Assembly: GCA_900239685.1 (NCBI GenBank)
Contig: OENT01000811.1
Location: 1 to 64,000 of the forward strand
Direction of reading: 5' to 3'
Origin: Rotaria macrura
Lineage: Eukaryota > Rotifera > Eurotatoria > Philodinida > Philodinidae
DNA length: 64,000 bases
Made by a program: the position numbers and the translations under genes. The notes under the pieces are model-generated. The model did not search any database. It saw only the letters and a list, made by a program, of their open reading frames with translations, and had not been told where the DNA came from. Position 1 is the first letter of the stretch. Each line of letters opens with the position of its first letter. Positions 39,860 to 57,629 of this stretch are shown here, piece by piece.

Positions 39860-41994
39860 ATGATTTTGAAACTAACTATAATACTACTATCAGTATTCAT
39901 CATCATTCTTAATAATTATGCCTCTTGTGATGATTGTCAACGGTAAGTAAATCTTATTTAATTAAGAATATACTTTATTGTCTTAAAATCAAATCACAAG
40001 AATACCAATCTATCGCAAGTCATCGCATAGAAAAAAGTGTACAGTAACGAAAACAAATCATACGATATGTGCCATTTCATCACGCAGCTTGGGTAGAACA
40101 GTTGTTAAAGCAAATGGTATTTACGAAAGTCTTATTAATGTAGCCGATGTAAGTAACGAACAATGACAAGTCAGTCTATTTTATATTCATACTTATTTCA
40201 AAATGACGCTTTCTAGTATAGAGAATGTATACAAAACATGTTGAGATTCATATACAAACAAGTCTGAAAGTCAAAAAAGATTTGTTTTAACACAAGTCCC
40301 TTTTATTTTGTTCATCAATGACAAATAAATACAATTGTCATATTTTCTTCTATGTTTTAAACTATCTAGAACAATGTAGTCTATGAATTAGTTGTAATAC
40401 TCTGTAATTCACCTTCATAGACATACTTCGTTGGAAAAATTTCTATTGGTACACCTGCTCAACGGTTTCTCATTGATTTCGATACTGGATCATCCGATTT
40501 ATGGATAGCATCAATTAAATGTTCGTCGAATTGCAGTAAGATCTTAACTTGTAATGTTGTCAACGAATTTGTTGTATTTATCGATTGTACAGCTAATCTC
40601 AACAAATACAATTCAGCATTGTCAAGTACATATAGATCGAATGGAAAAAATTTTTCAGTCACATACGGTGATGGATCGTTAGCTAAAGGTTTTTTCAGTA
40701 TCGACAAAGTTTCAGTAAGTTACATTGATATTTCATATATAACTTTATGACAAAAAATCAACGATAGAATTTTGATTTTTTTTTCGAGAAATTTTCATAC
40801 TTTACGATGAGAATAAGTGAACTGAATAACATGAATTTTCAAAGATTTCTAATGCGTAGATCAATGGTATTGAGATAAACAATCAATCGTTTGCTGAATG
40901 TACTACTGTTGTTGATACGAGTGATATGAGAAGTGACGGTGTTTTGGGTCTTGCCTATCCAACATTGACATTAGGCGGTGAAGTACCATTTTTTAACAAT
41001 ATGTGGAATCGTGGTGCAATATCCAAACCAATATTTTCTTTTTATTTAAATCCGTAAATATAACAATAAATAACGACAGTAGAATTAAATGTTCATTCTA
41101 TCATTTTCAGTGATCTAAATTCTACTTCTGGTAGTCAACTAATCTTAGGTGATATAGACTCAAGTAAATTTACAGGTTCTATTACGTATATTCCTGTTGT
41201 AATACAAAGCTATTGGGAATTTCAAATGGATCGGTAAAATTTTGTTTGCTAAATTTTCGTCTGTATAAATTTTGTTTATTATTTTATCTATCAAGTATTT
41301 CTGTCGATTCGATTGTTATCAATGCATCGTTATATACAATTATTGATACATCAACTACGTTTATTATTGGTCCTGCTGCAGCGATTCATCATTTGAATCT
41401 TATCCTAGGTGGAATTTACGATGGATTAATTGGAATGGTATAAAAATTAAATTCGAATTTTAATGACAGATTTTTTTTATCATTCTCTTGTTTTAGTATA
41501 AAATTGATTGTTTAAAAACTTCCATATTGTCATATCCCGATGTTAATTTTATCATAGGTGGTCAAAATTTTACAATTAAACCCTTGCAATACATCATCAT
41601 TTTCAATGATGACAATAATACTTATGCATGTTATACGATTTTTGTTCCCTCGAATATATTCGATGAACGTGGCAATCTATTTTGGATCTTGGGCAATTTT
41701 TTTCTCTATCGATTTTATTCGATTTTTAATATTTTAAGCAATCAAGTCGGTTTAGCTAAGTCGATATCTTATGATTGGATACAACCTCTCGATCCATCCT
41801 TATTCAATGTATCATCAACGATGCCACAATTAACAAGTTTACCTATGGAATACACAACAAAAGTATCAACTTTGAGAAGTTCAAAACACACGACAACCGT
41901 ACCATCGGCAACTGTCAATACAGAAACGTTTCTAAAGAATTTTGCAAATATTATTGTACTACTATCGGCATTATTTGTCATAAAAACTGTTTAA
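39860..41994 (+). CDS. Pepsin-like (A1) aspartic protease homologue with C-terminal membrane-anchor-like tail
   Basis: Likely exons: 39860-39942, 40001-40148, 40421-40535, 40593-40714, 40860-41053, 41111-41233, 41296-41437, 41497-41994, coding 474 residues. A signal peptide (MILKLTIILLSVFIII) and a short basic propeptide starting RIPIYRK lead into the enzyme domain. The first catalytic motif is normal (DFDTGSSDLW) and the flap is present (TYGDGSLAKG). DGVLGLAYP and LILGDID are also family signatures. The second motif reads DTSTTFIIGP, with Ser where the invariant Gly of DTG should be, so activity is uncertain. After the conserved WILGNFFL...YSIF segment, a Thr/Ser-rich stalk (about 415-455) ends in a hydrophobic tail (NIIVLLSALFVIKTV). 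This suggests a GPI signal or transmembrane anchor. Exon 3/4 could also be read through, because the 57 bp intron between them is frame-neutral. Secreted or cell-surface location is inferred. Confidence 0.85.
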
Positions 41995-42906
41995 TAAGCG
42001 GTAATGACCAACAAGATAAAACACAGAGAATAATTTCTCTCTCATATTAAAAAATAAATCTTTTCTATACTCCAATAAATATCCTATATTTTCTTTTTTC
42101 TTTTCATTGACAAGTGCAAAACATGTCGAAACTCTTCACATTCTTTTTCTATTCCGAAGTCACCAAATTTAGATTGTTCAATGATTGAATTGTTATCAAT
42201 TTTTATTTTATATGTACACGGATCATTGAAATATCATGTATAAGACTATTGTTGCATCATTTTACTTAATTACATGTTTCTAGAAGACTGTATGTTTTCC
42301 AATGTACACATTATCCCTGAAATACTTATCGAAAATCTCAATATTTGTTTTCAATAAATAACGATATATCTCTTAACACATTCATCAAGAATAATCAGTC
42401 GATGAAACATTAGACTAATATGATCGGGATTGAAAATATCTACACTGACAAAAGTTGTCGCATCATACAAGTAATATCTTTTCTCATCTTGCTAGTCTTT
42501 TAGATAAGACTATACTCTATTGAAGATGAAGATATTGCATCGAACTACATGTAAATGTAATTCCTATATGATTTAAATTCATGTCAATCGTATACCCTTG
42601 TCCAGAAAATATATATATATATATTGTTTGCATTTGCAAGACAATCAAGCGAATTTCTAATATTGAAATTCTTTTAAAGAATTGAAAGTATTCACCGTGA
42701 CAACATACTTTTAAATCCATGAAGATTTAATTTTTTAATTTCTAAGACTTTCTTTATCTACTCTAATGTCATCATTTCACTTGACATTAGACTAGATGAC
42801 AAATGAATTGAAATCAAAATTTCATTGACGATTTTAGTTTCTTGTGTTTTGAATTTTTATATCATGTTGCCATGAAATCGATGTTAATGTCTCTATTTTT
42901 TATATA
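41995..42906. other. 3' flank of the protease gene
   Basis: AATAAA signals at about 42053 and 42075 fit the protease 3' end. The remainder is AT-rich with a (TA)n at about 42610-42622. No gene is seen. Confidence 0.5.
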
Positions 42907-43774
42907 ACGGATGATCGGAAAGTTTTGGCACAAAATGTTTGCTCATTTTTGGTTCACTCGAAAATATTTCAGACGAGTCAAAATCTATGGGTTAGAAGCA
43001 GAATTTCGTGTTCTTTCAGAATATGAATTTAGAAATTTTGTGTCGGCTTTCGTTCGAGAGAAGTAAGGGAATCTTTGAAAGACCTGAAAAATTAGTNNNN
43101 NNNNNNNNNNNNNNNNNNNNNNNNNNNNNNNNNNNNNNNNNNNNNNNNNNNNNNNNNNNNNNNNNNNNNNNNNNNNNNNNNNNNNNNNNNNNNNNNNNNN
43201 NNNNNNNNNNNNNNNNNNNNNNNNNNNNNNNNNNNNNNNNNNNNNNNNNNNNNNNNNNNNNNNNNNNNNNNNNNNNNNNNNNNNNNNNNNNNNNNNNNNN
43301 NNNNNNNNNNNNNNNNNNNNNNNNNNNNNNNNNNNNNNNNNNNNNNNNNNNNNNNNNNNNNNNNNNNNNNNNNNNNNNNNNNNNNNNNNNNNNNNNNNNN
43401 NNNNNNNNNNNNNNNNNNNNNNNNNNNNNNNNNNNNNNNNNNNNNNNNNNNNNNNNNNNNNNNNNNNNNNNNNNNNNNNNNNNNNNNNNNNNNNNNNNNN
43501 NNNNNNNNNNNNNNNNNNNNNNNNNNNNNNNNNNNNNNNNNNNNNNNNNNNNNNNNNNNNNNNNNNNNNNNNNNNNNNNNNNACTAATTTTTCAGGTCTT
43601 TCAAAGATTCCCTTACTTCTCTCGAACGAAAGCCGACACAAAATTTCTAAATTCATATTCTGAAAGAACACGAAATTCTGCTTCTAACCCATAGATTTCG
43701 ACTCGTCTGAAATATTTTCGAGTGGACCAAAAATGAGTAGACATTTTGTGCCAAAACTTTCTGATCGCCCGTTA
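42905..43774. mobile_element. Long inverted repeat flanked by TA, with assembly gap
   Basis: The arms 42907-43096 and 43583-43772 are reverse complements over about 190 bp with few differences. Outer ends are ACGG.TGATC and GATC.CCCGT, and a TA dinucleotide flanks each side (42905-42906, 43773-43774). A TA target and long arms fit a Tc1/mariner-type non-autonomous element. The interior is unknown (486 N), so an autonomous copy cannot be excluded. The mirror-image open frames across the gap follow from the symmetry. Confidence 0.75.
43097..43582. other. Assembly gap (486 N)
   Basis: Unresolved bases lie exactly at the centre of the inverted repeat. Both arms stop at the same symmetrical point, as expected when an assembler cannot cross a palindrome. 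Confidence 0.99.
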
Positions 43775-46700
43775 CATTGTGTTTGTATGAGTTTAAAAAA
43801 AAATCTATGCAAAAATGAGAGGCCACCCGATATTTTCTTAGAGAATATAATGTCATTCTGCTTAAGAAGAAAAAAACAATGACGACCTTGTTAGCTTTTA
43901 GTGAGTGTCGTCGTGAGCATACCGTTGACATTATACGAAGGACAATAGTTACATTTTAATTTAAACATGAAATGTCAATCGCAATCTTAACAAAGGAAAT
44001 GAAATTTAAAATGAAAGGAAATCATCATGAATATTTCGAAAGCAATCATCAACGTTTCTTCCCTATTATCCGAACTAGTCGGCAGATAGGAAAAATATTC
44101 TGACGCATGGCTAATGATCATATCATCTAACTAGAGAATAATGAGATCTATGTAAAACAATGTTTAAGAATTACTCATTCAGATTGTTCTTATGATTAAC
44201 TTATATTTTGTCTAAATGCCAAATTTCTTGCATGCTATGTCTTATCTCACACAAAGTAAATTCATTGCATAGATAATCTACGAAGCAACATAGATTAATA
44301 AATTAACGATTTTCTATTTATTTCACTGTTGACAAGAAATCAATAATAGATTATGGTCAGTTTATTATATAATCTGTAACGTAGTATAAACATTAGTTCT
44401 GTTTATAAATAAATATTTGACTATAATTATAATTATATTTACTTTTTAAATTCATACGTAATATCGACACTCATGTCTATCTCAATTTTGTCCTTTGTTC
44501 ACTGATCTCCTAAATGCTATCATCGCGTAGTACACAGATGAGAAAAACTGTATGCCATACTTTTTTTGAATGTGACTTATAGTAAATAAAGATTTTTCTT
44601 TCATTTTTATTGTCATAAACCTGAAAATGAACCTCAAACAAAAAAAAATTTACATATATATATATATATGGACGTGAATATCAAATAGTGATGATGGATC
44701 ATAAAATATTGTTAGTGTCAAAATCCAAACATGATAATGATTGTATTTGTCCAATATCGAGCATCAAAAATATTATAACATAGTCACTCGACTGAATAAA
44801 TATTCTTCAATCTATTTGATGATCAAAACATTTCATCGTTATGTATATGTATATATCACATACACTAACTCTTCTTCTTATTCTAGTGACGTTGATATTA
44901 TCACCGTTCATAGAAAACAACAAGTATGTGTAATATTTGTTGTTTCTCTCATTCGACAATCTGATCATGTCGATGTTTTATTTATTTATTTTTTTGACAA
45001 AAACAAAACAAATAAGTTTAGCAGTGAAGACTACCACCGTTGGCACATATGTTTCACAGTGGTTAGTATAAATAATGATGAAGTCAGTGAATACAAAATT
45101 AACAAATATCGCTAGACATCAATACGCGATAATCAAGCTACTTGTCTCTAATGATGTATTATAGAAATGATGATGACTTTCAAAGTAAGAGATCCATGTT
45201 TACAGATTGAAGCGTATCCAAAAGTTTCAGAATTGAAATCATTCTTCGATCTTTTATAGTCACTAATTATTTTACAATCATCAACGTCCTACATTTATAT
45301 GCTTCTAGAATAATTGAAAATATTGTTTTAAACTATTGAATATGAAATTTTATTGATTTGTACTTCATCATAAATTTTATGATAGTTATCGAGTGGGGAA
45401 AAAATGCTGTAGAATATACTATTATTCATTGTCTACTCTAGTGAATAACTAATAAAATTAAAAATAAATAAACGAACGAACGATATCTTACATCAATATT
45501 TAGAATTATTTTCAATGTCTTTTTCATAACTATTATTTATTCATGTAAAATTCTATCAACTAAATTTTTACAAAAATATCTAAACAACAAATAATCATTT
45601 CTTTCATCTAATAGCATATGAAGAAAAAAAAAAAAAAAGTACTTCGTTCATTAGCGTTGTTGAACTTTCGAATCATGTAGTAATTTGCATTAGTGAGAAT
45701 AGATTGCTTGAAGCATTGTCTCTTTTTCCTTTTTGATGTTGTCATTGCCATTATTATACATACATATTATGTTTTTCTTTCGTTCGATGCCTGCCATGCA
45801 TAGTATGTTCTATTCCTATACCCATATCAACTATCATCATCATCATCATCATCATCTGTAAGCAATGGTTAATCCTTGCCATTTGGCCATATTACACTTT
45901 CTTATTGATGCTAAATTATTGAGAGTGAAAGATGGTATATCTCATGCAAATCGAATAAGATTGAGAATAAGCGTAACAAATTTATTTCTACTATTTCTAT
46001 CGTCTGGTATCTTTCTCGTTTTTTCTTCGATTGAATCTAAATAGAAATGTGTGTAAGCACAAGATCATTTGTAACTTGATCTCGAGTTCTGCCATACAAA
46101 CACGCGTTTGCAATCGTCATATTATTGAGGCGTGAACCGCCGCCTTTGTAATGTGAAGCTCAAACGTTTGCTATTTGTTTTTTTTCCAATCAAAATTCCG
46201 TTCATCACATACGTGTGATGATCATTGCCTAATACACATATTTGAAATAAATGTATTGAAAAAGGAGAGAAAAAAACGAAGTCAAAATCCAGATTGTCTC
46301 AATATCATCAGCAAGGCGCTAGAAGGAGAGAAAAAATAAAAAAATATATATATATATACGAAGACGTTGATGATCTATTATTCTTCTTTCATTTACACAA
46401 CTGGTATTGATTGTACAAGGCGGGTGTTGATGCTAGTTGCTAGCTTCATGTCGGTAATTAGTATTGATGAATGGTTCAACATAATACTGATTTTTTCATT
46501 AATAAGACATGATGTTCAATATCATGAATGACGAATGAATTTTCATGCACATGTCTACTGATAGAATGACTCCTTCTGTGTGTTGAGATGAGTGCGATTG
46601 ACTTTTATAGATCGATTCGTCTCGGGACACACGCATACGTATGTGTTGACATCTGATAGGGTTGAAACGTGCGTGCCGTACCGTACTGAATCGAGCGTAC

Positions 46701-49700
46701 GTATTGGGCGGAGATATTGTACAACAATTAGTTTTATATTATACTTGCTCAAAAATAACATCAATTAAGAAGAACAAAAAAATATATATATATGAGAGAT
46801 GATCATTTCCGATACGAGATATGTTTGATGTTGATATTTAACTGTATTTGTCTCGTTTTAATCAAGTTGCTATTCAATTCAAGTATAGGTCAATAAATCA
46901 AGATCAATGAACACAAGAAAGAAAATTGTCTTTCTCTCTTTTTTGTCTTACGAATCAATCAACGTATAGTATGATGCTTGAGCAAGAACAAGAGAAAAAT
47001 AGATAGAGGTACCAATTGTTTATGTCAGTCAAGCGAGACAGTTCGTAGTCCAACTAGGAGAATAGAAAGAAAAACTAACAAGAAGATTGCTGATGATCCC
47101 ATTATCGAGAAGAACTAACCAGCAGAAGAGAAAGAAAAAAAAGAAGAGACGATGTCGATGCTTGTTTAATTATTTTCTCATTAATCCGTTAATTGGCTAT
47201 GTTGTACTGTAAACGTTGAGAAGCAGAATCGAGAGAGAAAAGAAACATAGATGGATAGGCATCATCAGACTAGCAACAAGAATCTATTCTTATTATCCGA
47301 TTGAAAAAACAAACAACTACTTTTTTTTCTCTTCTCTTTGACGTTTTCAAAGACTATATTCTTGTCATAGTCGAAGAAGAAAATTTTTTTTTTGTCTTCT
47401 TCATCATCATCCTATTTACTAAACTTGATAATACCATGGACAAATGCTATTGGCGTTACTGGTAGGTATCAATCTCATTATCTCTTTCTCTTTCTCATCA
47501 CTTCATCATCTTCGTGTAGAAGATATTGATTACATGGGAGTAAGAAACGAAAAAAAGAAAAAGAATATATATATATATAAAGACAACGGTACACAAAACC
47601 CAATTCTTCTATCTATTTGTGTCTCGTCGTATATAGGAAGTATACACATAGACTATTGACATAAATGCATATGCGCACACACATTCAGTTGAGTTAACTA
47701 AATTTCTATCGTTGTTTGTTTTAACAATGGGAATGAAGACAAAATTCGGTCGTCATATCTAAGAAGAGCTCGTATGATGGCGCGACAGCACGTTATGATG
47801 AATGAACATATGTGAAATCTATGCTACGTCATCCATTCGAAGGTGTATGCTAATCTTTGTACTTGAGTATATATAGATATATCGGTGTGCATATATATGT
47901 ATATGTATGTAGAAGCTGGATGAGTGAATATAATATAGGGGATCAAAGTAAATAAAAAGAGAGAGAGAGAGAAAAAAAACGTAAAGACGAAGAAACACAA
48001 GCGAAAATATGCAGTGTAGTAAAAGTGAAGTTTTTTTTTGTTATTATCTCTTCCTCTTTCTATGTCTTTCTTTCACTCTTTTACCTTCTCTCATTATCCA
48101 TCTTTCTTTTCTTTCGATGTGCAATTGTACGTCTAGATATACGTAATGTCGATCCTCCATAACTTTAGTGATTGAGATGATGAGGATGAAAATTCGAGGA
48201 CGTGATCAACCGCGAGACATAACAACAAGTAAGCTTGACATTTTCTTTCAAATGTATCAACGACATTCACATTGTTCTTTCATCAACTACAACCGTCTGT
48301 ATTGTTAATCGTCATATAGTCAGATAGAAAATGTAAATGTAGTAATTTTTCTTTTCGAAAATTCAAATATTGAATCGATAAATCCTTTTGTTTCAACTAA
48401 CTAAATTTGCTGCTGGTCTTTCAATCGTTGCTCATTCTCGAGTACTATTGGTAGTACAGAATTACAAAAAACCCCGTGATTTATTCTCATTGGACTCTTT
48501 TTTTTTTATCGAGCATTTTTTTCTCCTCTCTTCACACTACATAGAGTGCAATATGAGTATTAGAAATCGGATATTCACTCTCTTTTGCGCTCCCTCCTCT
48601 TCCTTTTTTCTTCTGTGCATGCCATATACACGCTCGTTCGATGGTTCGTTGACGTGCACCGCTATCATTCTTATTATTGTATAAAAATGCAAATAGACGA
48701 ATGTGTAAGAGTGGTGGGGAAGGGGGGGGGGGGCGAGGAGAGAGAGAGAGAAAGAGAAAGAAAAAAACTGAGTTAGTTCTGTATGTGAATTTCTCTAGCT
48801 GCAAAAAGAGAACATTTTGTTGGAAGTATAGTTCTTCTATCGCTTACTTTCTTCTTCGCATCTCATTTTTTTTCAATCACACTGATTTTGACCTTTTCGA
48901 ATAAATGGTATTTTCATTAGATTTATAGTCTTTCACATACGTACGCCCTAAAGTTGTATGATCTATTCGCAGCAACAAAATTTGTGCGCTCTTTAGGTAA
49001 GTGATCTTTCGTTTTCTTTGATTACTTCGCTCATGTGATTTTGGCATCTGATCAAATACACCGGTACTGATGATATTTGTTCACATACACGAAAAGCAAA
49101 AAAAATTTAAATCAAATAATATAAAATGAATAAATAAATAAATAAATCAGAAAGAAAAGCAATACTAGTTTCTTTGGTGACACACATTTAGATAGAAAAA
49201 AAGAAAAGAAGAGATGATGATCATGATGATGACATTATCACTGCTGATGTTAATAAAAAGAGAAGAGATAGTGACATTTATTTAGAATTTATAATATAAT
49301 CTTCTCTTGATGGCCATCAGTTATTATTACGAAACGGACGTTTTTTTTTTCGCTTTTCATATACATTAAACTTTCTCTATGTATACACGTTCGCTAACTA
49401 ATAAAACTTCATTACCATCGCAAAAAAAAGAAAAACAAATCTCGATAGATCTCGTTGTATCTGAAGGCTAATTCTATTTCATCTCTATCCAAGATTCTAC
49501 GGTTTTTTATTACCCATATTTTTGAATAGTTCTTCTTGTCGCTGTTGAATATGGTAATTTGCGTAGATAGTATAACGAAATGAAAACGAGCTTGAACGAA
49601 GATCGTAGTCGATCATTCGTAGTTTTTTGTTTTTTGTTCGTAGCGAACAAATGCGATTGGATAAAAATGATTAATATTGTCCAATCATATCTGCTGCCAT

Positions 49701-51639
49701 CTTCGTCGAGTTAAACGTTGTTGTAGTTGAAGTAATCGATGTTTTCATTACGAAAATCTCTTATTCAAATAAGGATTTTCTTTTATGAAAAAAAGAAGAA
49801 ATGTAGTACGATGTATCCTACCGTTGCTAATACGAGCATTGAAGATGACGACTGTCTCTTCTCTATATGTATATACTTGTGTTCTAATGCTGAACTTTCG
49901 GAGAGCTATTCACTGATATTTAGAAGCGAAAAGTCAATGTATTATCAATGAGAATATCGACTCGCTTTTTTTTTCTTTTTTTTCTCTCTCTTTATTCTCG
50001 GTGGCCATTGCCTATGTGTACAACGATAAGGTCGCGTCATTTCTAAAAATGTTAAACATTCTTTTTATGCCATTTTCGGCACACGCCCGCCCGCTGTTGT
50101 CATCATCGTCGTTGCGCGACACAAAAGGTTAGTTATGTTTAATTTCTGTATTTGTTTGCGATGGACACCCAAATACATCTAGTTGGACATAAAAAAAATG
50201 CTCTGCGAAGGAAAAGAAAAAAAAAATACAGGCATATGACCTTTTTTTTCCAAGAAATAAGGGAAAAGTCGGGTACCTGCCAATCATTGGCACGTGTACT
50301 CAACGTCGGCAAATTTGTTTTTTTTTATTGAAATGATCCTCATGTAAATGATCGCTACATGTGCATGTATATATATATATCCATGTACAACTACATCTAA
50401 TGAAGTTTGAGAAGTGTGTATGTTGTCGGCATCACTTCTTTTTTTTTCTTGTCATTTTTATGGCTCTGATCTTCATGAAATAATTATAAAAACATTGAAT
50501 TAAGATGAACAAATGTAGTAAACTGAACACTTGTTATCTACTTATCTATACATAAATAGATTTAGTAAATCTGTTTCGTCTATGAACTCTGCCGATATAC
50601 GTATTATATGCATGATATGGATAATGAAAAATGCTCATCTAATAAGATTTATAAAGCAAATGAATATTGAGTCAAATGATTTTCATATAGAAGTAAACAT
50701 AAAAACGATTGCGTTGTTTTTTTCGTGACTTAGTCAATGAAATAGTTCATTGTTTCTACTTTTCCTTCTGCTTCGTTTTGCTATTATTTGATCCTTCTTG
50801 TTTTCTCACTTATCATCCGGATGTTCAATTCTTTGTGATGACAGGACACTAGTTGTTACACTTCATCTTCTATCTACGTGTTGTCCCTTTCGGATATCCT
50901 ATATATATATATATCATCAAACATAAACTACCGCATTCGTACGAACATACAAAATGCACGCGTACGCTGTCAATCAGTCAGTTAGTAAAATTAGCTGCAA
51001 GATGTTTAACGATCGTGTTGATGATTATGATCATCAACAACAATACCGTTTCAATGTTATTTTCTTCTCTTTTTGTTCTAGAAAAAAAGAAGACAATCTG
51101 GAAATAATTTAAGATCAGGAGTCTATATTTTTAATGAATGCGAAGGCGAACAACACGTGTTCTAACTGTCAGAGTCAACAACGGGAGACTCGTATAATGT
51201 AAACATACAAGAATAGACAGACTAAAAAGCTTGATCAATTGTAAGCAAAACTCTAATTAACTCAAAATTATAAAAGAAGAGAAAAGAAAGAACATAGTAA
51301 ATTGGAAAGTGATGATGATGATCATGATGTTGATGATGAGCATGAACAGTAATCTGAGCTGAGATAAGAGAACAAGCGTATATGTATATATATATATATA
51401 TATGTATATACTAAATGCCACATACAGTATCCGGCTATGTTCGTTAGTCGACCTTTTTCTATTTAATACACACGAATTGAGTTACTCATATAGAATCACA
51501 GATGATGATTAAACTTTTAAAATATAAAACTGAAACGAAATTTCATTGAAAAAAAAATTCTTAATTTTGTCTTTCTTGACACCATACATAATCGTTTTTC
51601 TTTGTCTTTTTTGTTGAATTATTGTCTAGTGCTCGTATC
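43775..51639. other. Long gene-free region upstream of the nuclear receptor
   Basis: About 7.9 kb without a supportable coding exon. It holds many simple repeats: (TA)n at about 44657-44669, 46343-46357, 47567-47578, 50371-50380, 50901-50912 and 51382-51402; (CAT)n at 45836-45857; GA-rich at 47960-47976; poly-G at 48722-48733. The largest open frame (44741-45115) shows no protein features. This spacing suits the regulatory region and 5' non-coding exons of a tightly regulated gene such as NR4A. Confidence 0.45.
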
Positions 51640-55276
<3,637 letters not shown>

Positions 55277-57629
55277 CGAAATTTCCTTTTTGATTATTAT
55301 ATATACAAGTATTAATTTAATCCATAACCATCATCACCGATGTTCTTCAGTAGTTATTTAAAGTCATATGAATCACACATTTGTTTTCTTTTTTTTTTTT
55401 TTTGTGTCTTCCACAATTCACTTCTACACCTATTTTTTTGATTGTCTTTCGTTCCTTATTGTTTTGTTGTACAGCACACTATTCATAATGATGATGATAA
55501 TAATGACTGGGGGACATACAAACACACTGTATTTTCTGTCTTCTATTTCTCTCGGTCTTCCCTTTATTCATAATTCTGTCTTATGTACCATCACTATTAA
55601 ATGATCGATTTGTTCTTAAGCTTATATACAACCTTTTTTGGTCATCGTTCTTTTTTTTCCTATGATTTCTGTCATACGTATGAAGATTGCTTGTTCGTTC
55701 TTTTTTTTTTTTCTATTAACTATTATCTACGATGATAAATAAATTAAATAAGAAAATAAAAACCAAATCCGTAAAATTCAATTACATTTTCTGCGATTCT
55801 CTTCTATTATAATGCTAAGAGATGTGTTCTTTGAATGAAACTGACCAACATGAAACGAGTACTATAAATAATGTTGAGAGATGTTCACAACAAGATTTAT
55901 TCTTAGGATTTCGTGATCTTCATCATTTACTCATATTTTATAATGTGTTTTGATTAAAGGTTTTCATTATCTAAATGAATTCATCGGTAATCATCGACCT
56001 CTGCGTTCTATTCCCATGAGTAGATTTTAATAATACGACGCTAATGAGGCTGTTATAGAAATTGACATGTGTAAGACCAACGTGTTTTTGATCTTGATTT
56101 GTATATGACTTGAACAAATATAACGTAGTTGCAGTCTAAAGATGACTAATCAAAAAAAACTATTATTTGAAAGACTATGAACTGAAAACCATAGAATTTT
56201 GTAATATGTTTTTCTTAACTAGAATTGCAATCGAACGTCAAAGATCGATACTAAACATGAAAATTTCTCTATCATTGCTGACTATTATGTATACATATAT
56301 GATAAAAGAATTCATGACTATGAGTTGTTGACGTAATCAAATGAGGAATTTCTAGAAAGAGAAAAACAAAGATGCGTTTTCACCTTGATCGAATATCAGT
56401 CGACAATCTATTGAAGAAATACTTTATCAATATTACAACGAAACATGTTTGAATTGGAAATTAATACAAAACATTTAATATTCTCTTAACTAAATACTTT
56501 GCATCGTTAACTATCATCATTTCTTTCAACTGAACAATCCTAGTTTACATTGCAATAATTAACAGATGATTAGCCAATCTTTTACATTTGAGAAAAAAAG
56601 ATTGCTATTTTTAAAAATTAAATTTTTCTTCCTTACGTGCAATAAAAGATTTCATGATAAGTTAGCTTCATTGCATATATGGCATATATATATATATATT
56701 TATATCTATAGATATATTTGTATGTACGCTAACGTGAGTCGTGTGTTTTTCTTGTGTAAATCGTATATGTTTGGAACATATTGATAATTATCGATATGAT
56801 GATATTTATCGAAATGTTACCAATGTATTTGTATACACTCGCAACTGTTTTGAATTATACGATATATGACAAAAAAAAACGGGGGCGATTTGATCTTTTC
56901 TTCTTGTGTTTATCATATTTATGCATGTATAAGATTTTAATTTTTAAAAGAAATTATATGACTGTAAAGAACATCAAGAAAAATAAAAGCTAATCGGAAG
57001 CTAACCTACAAATCATGCCATTGTCAATGACATGTCCTTTTACGACGGAAATAATTTCTTTCTTGATCGGTATCGTTCACTAACCAAACAATGTATGTAT
57101 GTAAACACATGCCGATGCCTTCATTCTTGCTAATAGGATTGATCTGTTATTTAGACTCATCATCGATCCGATTACCAACGTTCTTTATATGATATCACTA
57201 CAAATATAGAAGCATCATCAGAAAGAGAGCGAGAGAGAGAGAATGAAGGAAAACGTGAAAGAGAGAACTTTCCATCGATATAATTGCTACCGATTCTATA
57301 TCATCGTGATCACAATAATACAGATACTCTTTTAAGGCTTCACCATCATCGTCAGTTGCAATTAATCAAATTATTTTGTCGTCATGAGACTATTTTTTCT
57401 TATTTTCAACACGGATTTTAGTCTGCTACAAATATCCGTGTTGAGTTGTACATTGAATGAGTTCCATAGAAATGTAACAATCATGTGTAAATAAGAAAAA
57501 TAGTATAATGACACAGGTGTTACCATATTACATGTATTGTATATTATGCTTTATGTGTAACCGATAGAAACAGATGTTAAACGTTCAAAACAAAAAACAT
57601 CAATGTTTTTCTTATTCTAGAGAAAACCA
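55277..57629. other. Intergenic DNA between NR4A and DMRT genes
   Basis: T-rich and AT-rich DNA with (TA)n at about 56683-56699 and a short GA-repeat at 57225-57241. An acceptor-like TTCTTATTCTAG at 57609-57620 lies just before the DMRT start codon. No coding exon is supportable. Confidence 0.45.

Noticed and set aside
42985-43694. Pair of identical 228-codon frames on opposite strands
   Set aside because: They run through 486 N and mirror each other because the flanks are an inverted repeat. There is no coding evidence.
44741-45115. 124-codon frame in the long gene-free region
   Set aside because: Low-complexity Tyr/Ile/Ser composition typical of AT-rich DNA, with no splice context and no recognisable motif.
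45836-45857. Regular ATC repeat considered as a CRISPR-like or functional array
   Set aside because: It is an ordinary trinucleotide microsatellite in a eukaryotic genome; there are no spacers.
48385-48904. Several 60-98 codon frames around the poly-G/GA tract
   Set aside because: Overlapping on both strands, driven by low-complexity sequence, with no protein features.
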